DNA of 64,000 nt from Frateuria hangzhouensis (GTDB taxonomy: Bacteria > Pseudomonadota > Gammaproteobacteria > Xanthomonadales > Rhodanobacteraceae). The notes below the pieces were generated by a model. The model searched no databases, was not told the DNA's origin, and saw nothing but the letters and a program-made list of their open reading frames with translations. Both the position numbers and the translations under genes were made by a program. Shown piece after piece: positions 10,328 to 21,039 of this stretch. The first letter of the stretch is position 1. Each line of letters begins with the position of its first letter. Where the stretch lies: NCBI RefSeq assembly GCF_026410505.1, contig NZ_JAPMIU010000014.1:1-64000 (forward strand), read 5' to 3'.

Positions 10328-11005
10328 TTGACGGTGCGGCCGCGCTACCGCCTCGACCGTTCCATGCGCGCCACGCTGTCGGCGCGGTTCACCGGTTTCA
10401 ACCAGCGCCAGTACGTGCGCGGCAAGCTGGCCGGCGATCCGGTTTATACGGCGGTGGCGCGGCTGCTACAGGAATCGCGGCCCTTCCCGCTGCTCGACGT
10501 GGGTTGCGGCATGGGGCTGCTGGGCCATTACCTGCACGGCTGCGGCGTGCTGCATGGCTATGTCGGCATCGACCACGACGAGCGCAAGATCGCCGACGGC
10601 CGGGCTGCCGCGGCGGCGATCGACGATGCGCTGGACCTGCGCTGCGCGGATGTCGCCGACCTGCCGGACTTCCGTGGCCACGTCAGCCTGCTCGACGTAT
10701 TGCATTACCTGCCGGCCGCGCGCCAGGCACCGCTGCTCGAACAACTGGCCGGCCACGTAGCGCCCGGCGCCCAGTTGATGATCCGCAACGTGCTGCGCGC
10801 CAGGCACTGGCGCTTCCATGCCACCGTGATCGAGGAACACGTGCTGCACGCCACCGGCTGGATGCGCGTGGGTGCCGACCACTACCCCACCGCCGAAGAA
10901 GTGACCGCGCCACTCGAACGCGCCGGCCTGGTCACCTCCCTCACGCCGCTGTGGGGCCGCACCCCGTTCAACAGCTACCTGGTCGTGGCACGCCGGCCGG
11001 ACTGA
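10328..11005 (+). CDS. Class I SAM-dependent methyltransferase
   Basis: A 225-residue protein with a Rossmann-fold methyltransferase core: motif I LLDVGCGMGLLG, an acidic end of strand 2 (GYVGIDHDE), and motif III-like VSLLDVLHYL. The HWRFHATVIEEHVLHATGW segment and PFNSYLVVARR end suggest a small-molecule or lipid methyltransferase, but I cannot name a substrate. No ATG fits: the frame is open to 10202, but similarity starts near TVRPRYRLDRSMRATL, so the TTG at 10328 behind CCGGAGCG is chosen; an internal ATG (RSM) is the other candidate. Flanked by repeats, so apparently monocistronic. Confidence 0.75.
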   Translation: MTVRPRYRLDRSMRATLSARFTGFNQRQYVRGKLAGDPVYTAVARLLQESRPFPLLDVGCGMGLLGHYLHGCGVLHGYVGIDHDERKIADGRAAAAAIDDALDLRCADVADLPDFRGHVSLLDVLHYLPAARQAPLLEQLAGHVAPGAQLMIRNVLRARHWRFHATVIEEHVLHATGWMRVGADHYPTAEEVTAPLERAGLVTSLTPLWGRTPFNSYLVVARRPD

Positions 11006-11336
11006 AGCCCGGACTGGCGGATGCTCGCGACAAACCATCCGCGAACAACCTGTAGGAGCCCACTCGTGGGCGATGCTCTTTGGCCGCGATCGATCGGCCG
11101 CAAGTGATACCGGCCATCTCGAATGACGCGCTGACCCGATCCCGAACGGATTTTTTCGAGGTTGCCCCGGTTGGCCATGGCGCAACTTGCCGCCCACAAT
11201 CCGCAGCCGGCACCTTGCCAACGGTTGCGCTATACTGCGCGGACGGCCTCGAAGCCGTTGCGGCCCACAGCCGCCCCTTTCCCCATATCGCAACGCGGTT
11301 CTGAATGAACGCTCCGGGTTGCACAGGAGTGTTTTC
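11006..11336. other. Intergenic region upstream of rhlE
   Basis: It holds a single GTAGGAGCCCACTCGTGGGC arm at 11051-11081 and a TATACT box at 11231-11236 with no good -35. If used, that box gives rhlE a leader of about 95 nt. No gene seen. Confidence 0.5.
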
Positions 11337-12662
11337 ATGTCTTTCGAATCGCTGGGCCTTGCGCCCGCGTTGTTGCGCGCGCTTGCCGAACAGGGCTACA
11401 CCCAGCCCACCCCGATCCAGGCCGGCGCCATTCCCCTAGTGCTGGAAGGCCACGACTTGCTGGCCGCCGCGCAAACCGGCACCGGCAAGACCGCCGCCTT
11501 CGCGCTGCCGCTGTTGCAGCACCTGTCCACCGCCGGCGCCACGCAGACCCGTCGTCCGCGCGCGCTGGTGCTGACCCCCACCCGTGAACTGGCCGCCCAG
11601 GTGCACGACAACCTGCGCGGCTACAGCAAGCACCTGCGCGTCTCCAGCACCACCATCTTCGGTGGTGTCGGCATGGGTCCGCAGATACAGGCGCTGCGCC
11701 GCGGCGTGGACGTGGTCATCGCCACCCCGGGTCGCCTGATCGACCACATGCAGCAGCGTTCGGTCGACCTGTCCGGCGTGGAAGTGCTGGTGCTGGACGA
11801 AGCCGACCGCATGCTCGACATGGGCTTCCTGCCGGCAATCAAGCGCATCCTCACCGCGGTACCCAAGCAGCGCCAGACGCTGCTGTTCTCGGCCACCTTC
11901 GCCGAGCCGATCAAGGCGCTGGCGATGCAGTTCATGCGCTCGCCGCGCGAGGTGTCGGTTACCCCGCCCAACACCGTGGCGCCGCTGGTCACCCATCACG
12001 TGCATCCCGTCGATGCCTCGCGCAAGCGCGACCTGCTGCTGCACGTGCTGTCGCAGGACAGCCGCCGCCAGAGCCTGGTGTTCAGCCGCACCAAGCACGG
12101 CGCCGACAAGCTGGTGAAGTTCCTGGAAGCGTCCGGCATGCGTGCCGCCGCGATCCACGGCAACAAGAGCCAGAACGCGCGCACCAAGGCGCTGGGCGAC
12201 TTCAAGAACGGCCGCGTGACCGTGCTGGTGGCCACCGACATCGCCGCGCGCGGCATCGACATCGACCAGTTGCCGATGGTGATCAACCACGACCTGCCGA
12301 TGGTGGCCGAAGACTACGTCCATCGCATCGGCCGCACCGGTCGTGCCGGCTCCGAGGGCATGGCCGTGTCGCTGGTCAGCCACGAGGAATCGGGCCTGCT
12401 GCGCGACATCCGCAAGCTGCTCAAGCAGGAGATCGAGATCACCGCGGTGGAGGGCTTCGAGCCTTCGGCACCGCTAAGGCTCGATGCCGGTGCGCCGCGC
12501 CCGGTGCAGGGCCAGCGCCAGCCGCGTGCACCGCGCAATGGCGGGCATGCCGGGCATGGCGGCAACCATGGGCAGAATCGCAACGTGGCGGCCAACGCCG
12601 GGCGCAACAACCGTCGCCCCCGTCGTGGCGGCAGTGCGTCGCGGCCGGAAACGCGCGGCTGA
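11337..12662 (+). CDS. rhlE: DEAD-box ATP-dependent RNA helicase RhlE
   Basis: A 441-residue helicase with Q motif (GYTQPTPIQ), Walker [28 protein letters not shown] box ([10 protein letters not shown]), SAT, and C-terminal-domain motifs ([17 protein letters not shown]). The RhlE-type phrase [16 protein letters not shown] is present. The tail (residues ~395-441) is basic and Arg/Asn/Gly-rich, likely RNA binding. Roles: ribosome assembly and RNA turnover, especially in the cold. CAGGAGT ribosome site before the ATG at 11337. Confidence 0.95.
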   Translation: MSFESLGLAPALLRALAEQGYTQPTPIQAGAIPLVLEGHDLLAAAQTGTGKTAAFALPLLQHLSTAGATQTRRPRALVLTPTRELAAQVHDNLRGYSKHLRVSSTTIFGGVGMGPQIQALRRGVDVVIATPGRLIDHMQQRSVDLSGVEVLVLDEADRMLDMGFLPAIKRILTAVPKQRQTLLFSATFAEPIKALAMQFMRSPREVSVTPPNTVAPLVTHHVHPVDASRKRDLLLHVLSQDSRRQSLVFSRTKHGADKLVKFLEASGMRAAAIHGNKSQNARTKALGDFKNGRVTVLVATDIAARGIDIDQLPMVINHDLPMVAEDYVHRIGRTGRAGSEGMAVSLVSHEESGLLRDIRKLLKQEIEITAVEGFEPSAPLRLDAGAPRPVQGQRQPRAPRNGGHAGHGGNHGQNRNVAANAGRNNRRPRRGGSASRPETRG

Positions 12663-12717
12663 TCGATTCACGGCGGCGGCGCGTGGCGACACGCGCCGCC
12701 GCGGTCCTTGCGAGCGA

Positions 12718-13563
12718 CTACAGGCCCAGCGCCCGCGCGTGATGGCGCAGATGGTCGTCGACGAAGGTCGTGATGAACCAGTAGCTGTGGTCGTAACCGG
12801 GCTGCCGCCGCAGTACCAGTGATTGCCCGGCCCCGGCGCAGGCCTGCTCGAACAGCTCGGGCCGCAACTGTTCCATGAGAAAGCGGTCCGCCTCGCCCTG
12901 GTCGATCAGGATGGTGCCGGGGAAGGTCTGCCGGGCCACCAGCGCGCAGGCATCGTAGTCGGCCCAGGCCCGTCGGTCCTCGCCCAGGTAACGCGCGAAC
13001 GCCTTCTGTCCCCACGGCACCTGCGAAGGCGCCACGATGGGCGCGAACGCGGACACCGATCGATAGCGTTGCGGGTTTGCCAAGGCGAGGGTCAGGGCGC
13101 CGTGCCCACCCATGGAGTGCCCGCACACGCCGGCTCGTTCGATATCCACCGAAAAATGGGCAGCCAGCAGCGCGGGAAGCTCGTCCACCACATAGCTGCG
13201 CATACGGAAGCGCGCAGACCACGGCGCCTGCGTGGCATCGAGATAGAACCCCGCGCCCTCGCCGAACTCCCAGTCGCCGGTGGCGCCCGCCAGGCCGGTA
13301 TCGCGCGGGCTGGTGTCGGGCATCACCAGCGCAAGGCCGAGTTCAGCGGCCAGGCGCTGCGCGCCGGCCTTGATGGTGGCCGTCTCCTCGGTGCAGGTCA
13401 GCCCGGCCAGGAAGTACAGCACCGGGCAAGGTTGCGCCGCCGCCTGGGGCGGCAGATACAACGCGAAGCGCATCGGCCCGCCACACGCCTGCGACTCGTG
13501 CCGATAGAAGCCCTGCACCCCGCCAAGGCAGCGTTGTTCGGAAAGCGTTTCGATCGTCGCCAT
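12718..13563 (-). CDS. fghA: S-formylglutathione hydrolase
   Basis: A 281-residue esterase-D-type alpha/beta hydrolase. The catalytic triad is visible: Ser150 in GHSMGGHGAL, Asp226 in DQGEADRFL and His259 in PGYDHSYWF; the YFLAGLTCTEE oxyanion block is also present. It hydrolyses S-formylglutathione to GSH and formate after the glutathione-dependent formaldehyde dehydrogenase step. The dehydrogenase gene is not in this window. Start at MATIETLSEQ; the longer frame upstream is not conserved. Lies alone on the minus strand between two helicase genes. Confidence 0.94.
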   Translation of the reverse strand: MATIETLSEQRCLGGVQGFYRHESQACGGPMRFALYLPPQAAAQPCPVLYFLAGLTCTEETATIKAGAQRLAAELGLALVMPDTSPRDTGLAGATGDWEFGEGAGFYLDATQAPWSARFRMRSYVVDELPALLAAHFSVDIERAGVCGHSMGGHGALTLALANPQRYRSVSAFAPIVAPSQVPWGQKAFARYLGEDRRAWADYDACALVARQTFPGTILIDQGEADRFLMEQLRPELFEQACAGAGQSLVLRRQPGYDHSYWFITTFVDDHLRHHARALGL

Positions 13564-13650
13564 GCGGCGGCTCCACATCCACACAAGCCTTCGATCATAA
13601 CCACGACCCGCCGACGCCACGTGTACCTTGCGCCGACGCCTTACCCGCGA

Positions 13651-13662
13651 GGCTGTTAGAAT
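13651..13662 (+). promoter_or_regulatory. Possible extended -10 promoter of deaD
   Basis: TGTTAGAAT (TG-n-TAGAAT) about 58 nt before the deaD ATG. No recognisable -35 at the proper spacing. Confidence 0.3.
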
Positions 13663-13719
13663 GCCGCGCCCGCGCGGCGCCGCCCCAGCTATCGCCGCTG
13701 CCCTTTTTCCGAGGTTCCC

Positions 13720-15540
<1,821 letters not shown>

Positions 15541-15666
15541 CCCCACGCGGGTCCTTCGGCTTCGCGCCGCACCCCGTGTGACGGCGCGGGGAGCGTGCGC
15601 GCCGCCCGCTCGCCCTCGGCCCGCGGCGGGACGTACCATCGCCGTTCCACCCGGCGAGACTACACA

Positions 15667-17283
15667 ATGCCCGCTTCCTGGCCCCGCCCCGAGCACCCGA
15701 CCGACATGGCCACGCGCACCGCGGGTCTCTCGCCCGGTCAGGTGCAACGACTGGAGGCGGCGGCCCGGGGCATTCGCGATGGCGCGCTGCCGCCGGCCCA
15801 GCACACGCTCGGCACCCTGCTGGCGGAGGCTTCGGAGCATCCCGAGGCCCTGCGCCTGCTCGGCATCCTGCACACCCGCGCCCGGCAGCCCGACGCGGCG
15901 CGCGAGGTGCTGACGCGGGCGCTGGGGCACTGGCCCGACGACCCGCTGCTGCTCACCGACCTGGGCAACGCCGAACAGTCCGCCGGCGATGTGGAGACCG
16001 CGCTAGCGTATTGGCGGCGCACCTGTGCGCTGGCGCCGGATTACCCGATGGGCTGGTTCAACCTGGGTCGCAACCTGCAGGTGCTGGGTTTCACCGAGCC
16101 CGCGATCGAGGCGCTGGAGCACGCCTGCGCGGCCGACGCCGGACTGCTGCCCGCGCACGTTCTGCTTGGCGATGCGCTGGTGCATCTGGGCCGCTTCGAC
16201 GAAGCCGACCGCAGCTACCGCGCGGCGCTGGGGCTGCACCCGGCATGCGGCGATGCCTGGCGCGGCCTGGCCAACATGAAGACACGGCCGTTGTCGGCCA
16301 CGGACCGCGACCGGCTGGCCGCCCTGCTCCAGCGCGCCGACCTGGCCGAAACCGACCGCATCGCCATGGGCTTTGCCCTCGGCAAGGCGCGCGAGGATCA
16401 GGGCGCCTACGCGGAAGCCTTTGCCGCGCTGGGCGATGCCAACGCACGCCAGCGTCGCCTGGCGCCCTGGAACGCGGGCGGCTTCCACGCATTCACCAAA
16501 GCGGTGGTCGCCGCCAGCGGCGCGCTGCCGACGCCGGTAGATCCCACGCTGGGCAGCGAAGCCATCTTCATCGTCGGCCTGCCGCGTTCCGGTTCCACGT
16601 TGTTCGAACAGATCCTCGCCGCACACCCGCAGGTGGAAGGCGCCAGCGAGCTGCCCGACCTGGGCGAGGTGCTGGCGGAGGAGTCCGCCCGCCGTCGCCA
16701 GCCGTTCCCGCAGTGGGTACCCGCCGCCAGCGCGCAGGACTGGCAGCGGCTGGGCCAGCGCTATCTCGAGCGCACCGAGCGCTGGCGCCGGCAGCGTCCG
16801 CGCTTCACCGACAAGTTGCCGGAAAACTGGCTCTACAGCGGCGTGCTGGCCGCGATGCTTCCGGCGGCGCGCATCGTCGACGCGCGGCGCGATGCACTGG
16901 AGGCCGGATGGTCGTGCTTCAAGCAGCAGTTCTACCGGCTGCCGCACTTCGCCTGCACGCTGACCGACATCGCCGCCTACGTGCGTGATTACGAAGCGGC
17001 CATGGACCGCTGGCAGGCGGGGGCGCCCGCGCGCATCCGCACCCAGCGCTACGAGGCGCTGCTGGCCGATCCGGAGGCCGAGATCCGCGCCCTGCTCGAC
17101 TTCTGCGGCCTGCCCTTCGACCCTGCCTGCCTGGATTTCCACCGCGCCATGCGCAGCGTGCGCACGCCCAGTGCCGCACAGGTACGCCAGCCCCTCGACC
17201 GCAACACCGCACGCGCCGAGCGCTACGGCCACCTGCTCGATCCGCTGCGATTGGGCCTGGGACGGCCGCTGGCGCCACGGTAG
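15667..17283 (+). CDS. Tetratricopeptide-repeat sulfotransferase-family protein
   Basis: A 538-residue fusion. Residues ~15-260 are TPR-like helices (e.g. AREVLTRALGHWPDDPLLLTDLG, a canonical repeat). Residues ~295-525 are a sulfotransferase domain (PF13469-type) with the 5'-phosphosulfate loop FIVGLPRSGSTLFEQIL and a later 3'-phosphate segment near residues 395-410. The PAPS-dependent acceptor is unknown. Such fusions are common in Xanthomonadales. ATG at 15667 is chosen; MATRTAG at 15706 is an alternative start. Cytoplasmic: no signal peptide. 126 nt after deaD. Confidence 0.82.
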   Translation: MPASWPRPEHPTDMATRTAGLSPGQVQRLEAAARGIRDGALPPAQHTLGTLLAEASEHPEALRLLGILHTRARQPDAAREVLTRALGHWPDDPLLLTDLGNAEQSAGDVETALAYWRRTCALAPDYPMGWFNLGRNLQVLGFTEPAIEALEHACAADAGLLPAHVLLGDALVHLGRFDEADRSYRAALGLHPACGDAWRGLANMKTRPLSATDRDRLAALLQRADLAETDRIAMGFALGKAREDQGAYAEAFAALGDANARQRRLAPWNAGGFHAFTKAVVAASGALPTPVDPTLGSEAIFIVGLPRSGSTLFEQILAAHPQVEGASELPDLGEVLAEESARRRQPFPQWVPAASAQDWQRLGQRYLERTERWRRQRPRFTDKLPENWLYSGVLAAMLPAARIVDARRDALEAGWSCFKQQFYRLPHFACTLTDIAAYVRDYEAAMDRWQAGAPARIRTQRYEALLADPEAEIRALLDFCGLPFDPACLDFHRAMRSVRTPSAAQVRQPLDRNTARAERYGHLLDPLRLGLGRPLAPR

Positions 17284-17350
17284 GGGCACTCCGGGGACAT
17301 CGCGCGGCGTTCTCGGCTTCGCCGCGCCGGAACCGCGCGCCCCGCGCCCC

Positions 17351-17737
17351 TCACGCGCTCTGCGGCAACGGAGGCACGCTGTCGTCCGGATGGTCGAGCC
17401 AGTCCTCCGGCGCGAGCGGGGTCAGCCCGTGGGCGATGCGGCCTTTGTCGCACTGGGGGCTGTGCCGCCCGAACTCCCACGACGGCTCGACCTCGCGGCA
17501 CACCGAGGGCTTGATCGGATGGATGCCGCAGTGGGCGGCCTCGCCGATGGTCCCCTTCAGCGCCACGCAGCGTGGCTGCTTCGATTGGGTACCGCGCATC
17601 ACCACCCGGTGTGGGTCAAGCTTTTCGGTGAGCTCCGCGGGCACGGTTCCGCCCAGGAAGGGGTCGGTTTCGGACCAGTGGAAGGCAATGCGGAAGTAGG
17701 CGCAGCACGCGCCGCAGCTCAGGCAGGGATGGGCCAT
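17351..17737 (-). CDS. YkgJ-family cysteine cluster protein
   Basis: A 128-residue protein of the UPF0153/YkgJ (CxxCxxCC) family. It has N-terminal CLSCGACCAYF and further cysteines in PRCVAL, AHCGIHPIKPSVCREVEPSW and SPQCDKG, so it can bind zinc or an Fe-S cluster. Biochemical function is unknown for this family. Converges on the sulfotransferase gene. ATG at 17737. Confidence 0.85.
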   Translation of the reverse strand: MAHPCLSCGACCAYFRIAFHWSETDPFLGGTVPAELTEKLDPHRVVMRGTQSKQPRCVALKGTIGEAAHCGIHPIKPSVCREVEPSWEFGRHSPQCDKGRIAHGLTPLAPEDWLDHPDDSVPPLPQSA

Positions 17738-17885
17738 GGGACGGACCGAAGGCGCACCCCCTGGCGCGCAGCGCGCGGATTCTAGGGTATGGCGAAGTTT
17801 TGCGGTAGAGGGATGGAGGGGAGGAAAAACCCTTTGGAGGCAGCTGTTTAGGGATGATTGGGTTTGGCTGTCCTGAGGCTGGCAA

Positions 17886-18001
17886 CCCTTCGACTTCGCT
17901 TCGCTACGCTCAGGGCGAACGGCATGGGCGAACGGTATGGGTGAACAGCATGGATGGACCGTTCACCCTGAGCGTAGGCCCGCAGGGCCGAAGTCGAAGG
18001 G
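17886..18001. repeat. Large inverted repeat with CCCTTCGACTTCG ends
   Basis: Outer arms CCCTTCGACTTCG and CGAAGTCGAAGGG enclose inner arms CTACGCTCAGGGCGAACGG and CCGTTCACCCTGAGCGTAG, around a GAACGG-rich centre. It lies between the YkgJ-like gene and the YpfJ-like gene (both minus). A related fragment (CCCTTCGACAAGCTCAGG) occurs at 49.3 kb. Confidence 0.75.
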
Positions 18002-18022
18002 CCGCCCCGCGACCGCGCTCAC

Positions 18023-18886
18023 TCAGATGTCCCCGGAGAAGGTGTCGCAACTGGACGGCTGCCCACTCTCCAGCCCGGCCTTGAACCACTTCACCCGTTG
18101 CGCCGAGCTGCCGTGGGTAAACGAGTCTGGCACCACCGTGCCCCGTGCTTCGCGCTGCAGCGTGTCGTCGCCGATCTGGCTGGCGGCGTTGAGCGCCTCC
18201 TCCACGTCGCCCGCTTCCAGCCAGTGCAGCCGTTGCTCGCTGCGGTTGGCCCACACGCCGGCAAAACAGTCGGCCTGCAATTCCTGCCGCACGGACAGGC
18301 CACGGGCGCCTTCCATCGGCGCGCCCTGCGCGCGCGCCTGTTGCACCTGGTCGAACACGCCCAGTTGCTTCTGCACATGGTGGCCCACCTCGTGCGCGAT
18401 CACGTAGGCCTGGGCGAAATCCCCGGCTGCGCCGAAGCGGTCCTGCAATTCCTGGAAGAAGGACAGATCGAGGTAGATCTTCTCGTCGCCGGGGCAGTAG
18501 AACGGCCCGACCGCGGTGGAAGCCAGTCCGCAGGCGGTGCGCACGCCACCGCTGAACAGGTCCAGCGTGGGATCGGCGTACTGGCGCCCGCTGGCGGCGA
18601 AGATGTCGCCCCAGGTCTTCTCGGTCGAACCGAGGATCGCGCTGACGAAGTCGCGCTGTTGCGGATCGACCTGCGCCGGCTGGCCGGCCGGCACCGCCTG
18701 GCCGGGCTGGCCGCCCTGGTCGAGCAGCGCGGTGGGATCCTTGAAGAACACCCAGCCCAGGATCGCCAGCACGATCAGGCCGCCGACGCCCAGCCCGCGG
18801 CCGCCGCCGAAGCGGAACCCGCCACCGCCGCCCCGGCCGCTGTCGATCTCGACGTTGCGACTGCGCTCGCCCTTCTGCCAGTCCAT
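18023..18886 (-). CDS. YpfJ-family neutral zinc metallopeptidase
   Basis: A 287-residue protein (PF04228). Short cytoplasmic N-terminus with a Gly-rich stretch, one transmembrane helix (about residues 32-48), and then a zinc-binding HEVGHH (His165, Glu166, His169) in an envelope-facing domain. GGVRTACGLASTAVGPFYCPGD and ELQADCFAGVWA are family signatures. Proteolytic activity is inferred from the motif; physiological substrate unknown. Start at MDWQKGERSRNVEID matches the family; the longer frame is not conserved. Confidence 0.88.
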   Translation of the reverse strand: MDWQKGERSRNVEIDSGRGGGGGFRFGGGRGLGVGGLIVLAILGWVFFKDPTALLDQGGQPGQAVPAGQPAQVDPQQRDFVSAILGSTEKTWGDIFAASGRQYADPTLDLFSGGVRTACGLASTAVGPFYCPGDEKIYLDLSFFQELQDRFGAAGDFAQAYVIAHEVGHHVQKQLGVFDQVQQARAQGAPMEGARGLSVRQELQADCFAGVWANRSEQRLHWLEAGDVEEALNAASQIGDDTLQREARGTVVPDSFTHGSSAQRVKWFKAGLESGQPSSCDTFSGDI

Positions 18887-19005
18887 GCCGTCCGCCTCGC
18901 CATGCGCCGCAGCGCGGTCGCGCGACCATACTCGCCGTCGCGTCTGGCGTGCGTGGACGTTGCCGCTACAGTAGGCCACCGTTCAAGCGATCGCGAAGCC
19001 CACCG

Positions 19006-19401
19006 ATGACACAACACCTGCCTGCCCTGGTCACCCTGCTTGCCGTCCTGCTGATGTTCGGCACTGCCTTCGCGGTGGGCCGGGCGCGCGGCCGCTACGG
19101 CATCCACGCCCCCGCGACCAGCGGCCATCCGGCGTTCGAGCGCGCCTTCCGCGTGCAGATGAACACGCTCGAGGCCGCGCTGCTGTTCCTGCCCACGCTG
19201 TGGCTGGCCGCGGCCTACGGCTTTGCGTTCTGGGCGGGCATCGCCGGCCTGGCTTGGCTGGCCGGGCGCATCTGGTACGCGCTGGCTTACTTGCGCGAAG
19301 CATCCCGGCGCGGTGCGGGTTTCGCGCTCGGCATGCTGGCCTGGGTGGCTACACTGCTGATGGCAGTGCTCGGCCTGGGCCAGGCCATGCTGGCCGGCTG
19401 A
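19006..19401 (+). CDS. MAPEG-family integral membrane protein
   Basis: A 131-residue protein with four predicted membrane helices. It has the MAPEG features RVQMNTLEAALLFLP (the E-x-x-N-T-x-E-like segment) and AGRIWYALAY. Bacterial members are uncharacterised or have glutathione transferase-like activity. ATG at 19006 follows CGAAGCCCACCG; the extra 19 codons upstream are not family-like. Divergent from the YpfJ-like gene across 119 nt. Confidence 0.85.
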   Translation: MTQHLPALVTLLAVLLMFGTAFAVGRARGRYGIHAPATSGHPAFERAFRVQMNTLEAALLFLPTLWLAAAYGFAFWAGIAGLAWLAGRIWYALAYLREASRRGAGFALGMLAWVATLLMAVLGLGQAMLAG

Positions 19402-19499
19402 CCCGACTTCCGGGGGATTGCGGCGCGCCCGGCCTGGCCGCTAGCGTGGGTGTTCGGGCCGCGCACGTCCGCCCCTTCCAAGCAGATCCCGCACGGCCG

Positions 19500-20297
19500 A
19501 TGTCCTCCCGCTCCCTCCATCCCTCACTGCACGATACGCGGCTGCCCCACCTGGGCAGCGCCATCGGGATGATCGTCCTTTATTTCGTCCTGCAGTTCGT
19601 GGCCAGCGGGCTGGTAGGGCTGGTGCTGGGCTTCGCGATGGGCGTCTCGGGCACGCCGGCCAGCGGCATGGCGGCGCGCATCCGGATGGTGCTGGCACAA
19701 CCGGATGTCCACGCGCTGCTGGTGATCCTGACACTCCTGCTGGCCGCCAGCGCGACCCTGGTGCTGGTGCGGCGGCTGTGGCCGGCGGCCTGGTCGCATG
19801 GCGCCCCGCCGGGTTTGGGGCTGACCCGTCCCGGCCAGCCGATGTATTACCTGGCGGCGGTGTTGCTGGGGCTGGCCCTGCCGATCGCCGGCGGCTGGCT
19901 GACCCGGTGGGTCGCGCACGGCCACGAGGTGACCCAGGACGTCAAGCAGATCGGCAGCGCCGCCACGCTGGCCCTGCGCATTCCGATGGCGCTGCTGGTG
20001 GTCAGCCTGGGACCGCTGGTGGAGGAACTGCTGTTCCGCGGAGCACTTCTTTCGGCCCTGTTGCGGCGTGTCGGCACCGGCTGGGCGATCGCCCTCAGCT
20101 CGCTGCTGTTCGCCTGCGTGCACCTGCCCGATCTCGGCTTCCTGTGGTACGCCGTGCCCAACCTGGCCCTGCTGGCCGCGGTCCTGGCCTGGCTGCGGCT
20201 GCGTTCCGGTTCGCTGTGGCCGGCCGTGGTCGCGCATGGCGTAAACAACCTGCTGGCGGTGGTGGCCTGGTTCGTCATGTCATCCGGCGCTGCCTGA
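19500..20297 (+). CDS. CPBP-family intramembrane glutamic endopeptidase
   Basis: A 265-residue polytopic protein (about seven hydrophobic segments). It has the CPBP/Abi motif EELLFRG (Glu175, Glu176, Arg180), then FACVHLPD and VVAHGVNNLLAVV, which carry the second and third motifs. Related to Rce1 prenyl proteases and bacteriocin-immunity proteins; real substrate unknown. ATG at 19500 is preceded by a weak ribosome site. 98 nt after the MAPEG gene, same strand. Confidence 0.85.
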   Translation: MSSRSLHPSLHDTRLPHLGSAIGMIVLYFVLQFVASGLVGLVLGFAMGVSGTPASGMAARIRMVLAQPDVHALLVILTLLLAASATLVLVRRLWPAAWSHGAPPGLGLTRPGQPMYYLAAVLLGLALPIAGGWLTRWVAHGHEVTQDVKQIGSAATLALRIPMALLVVSLGPLVEELLFRGALLSALLRRVGTGWAIALSSLLFACVHLPDLGFLWYAVPNLALLAAVLAWLRLRSGSLWPAVVAHGVNNLLAVVAWFVMSSGAA

Positions 20298-20403
20298 AGA
20301 ATCAGCGAAACCTGTCGCAACCAGGCGCATGGGTCCGTTGCAGGCCTACAAAGGCATGTCATAGATTCGGACCTTCTCCGTTCCGTATCGAGCAGGACGC
20401 CCG

Positions 20404-21018
20404 ATGATGCGATTGCCCCGCCCCGCCCTCCGCACCTTGTTGCTCCTTCTCGCACTGACAGGATGTCTATCCGCCATGGCACTTCCTGCAAAAACCTCGG
20501 CCTCGACGACGCACAGGCCGCCAAATCATTTTCCACTTAAGTTCAAGCAGCATAATTTTCGCGCCCATTGCTACAACACAATCGGCTGCGAGGTGATTTA
20601 CGCCAACAACAACTTCACTCGACGTTATTACGGTGACAAGATCGCTCCACCGCCGTCCTCAACCGATTATCGGGACGCGTGGGGCTTGGCTGGTTATCTA
20701 GGAATACCTAATTTCCCACCGCCAGCTGAAGTGAAATGGAAGTCGCTCGATGGCATGGCCCATGAAGCCAAAGTCGATATCGGCGCCATCTTTAAAGACG
20801 AACTTATTCGTTATAACGTTCCTAACGACCAGATCGCTGAAGGCCTGTATCCCGGCCCGGGACCAGCAGGACCGCCAAGCATTTTTCTTGAGGTGAACGA
20901 TCGCACGATAAGCGTTTTCATGAAAGCAATCATTCCCACGAAAAAAGAACAAATACCTGGTAATAAGTACAGCAATTTCAGGGACGATTTGATCTTGACT
21001 TGGACGCGAACGTACTAA
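20404..21018 (+). CDS. Putative effector-immunity lipoprotein next to DUF2235 hydrolase
   Basis: A 204-residue lipoprotein: signal peptide with lipobox ALTGC (Cys21), then a soluble domain with two cysteines in AHCYNTIGC. The C-terminal half (LEVNDRTISVFM...NFRDDLILTWTRTY) resembles, from memory, small lipoproteins encoded beside DUF2235 proteins in Proteobacteria. It lies 21 nt upstream of the hydrolase. Base composition is unlike the neighbours: bases 20521-20580 hold 24/60 G+C. A periplasmic antitoxin to the hydrolase is the best guess; no activity is shown by the sequence. Tandem ATGs at 20404/20407. Confidence 0.65.
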   Translation: MMRLPRPALRTLLLLLALTGCLSAMALPAKTSASTTHRPPNHFPLKFKQHNFRAHCYNTIGCEVIYANNNFTRRYYGDKIAPPPSSTDYRDAWGLAGYLGIPNFPPPAEVKWKSLDGMAHEAKVDIGAIFKDELIRYNVPNDQIAEGLYPGPGPAGPPSIFLEVNDRTISVFMKAIIPTKKEQIPGNKYSNFRDDLILTWTRTY

Positions 21019-21039
21019 CGACAGGAACTGGAGCCACGG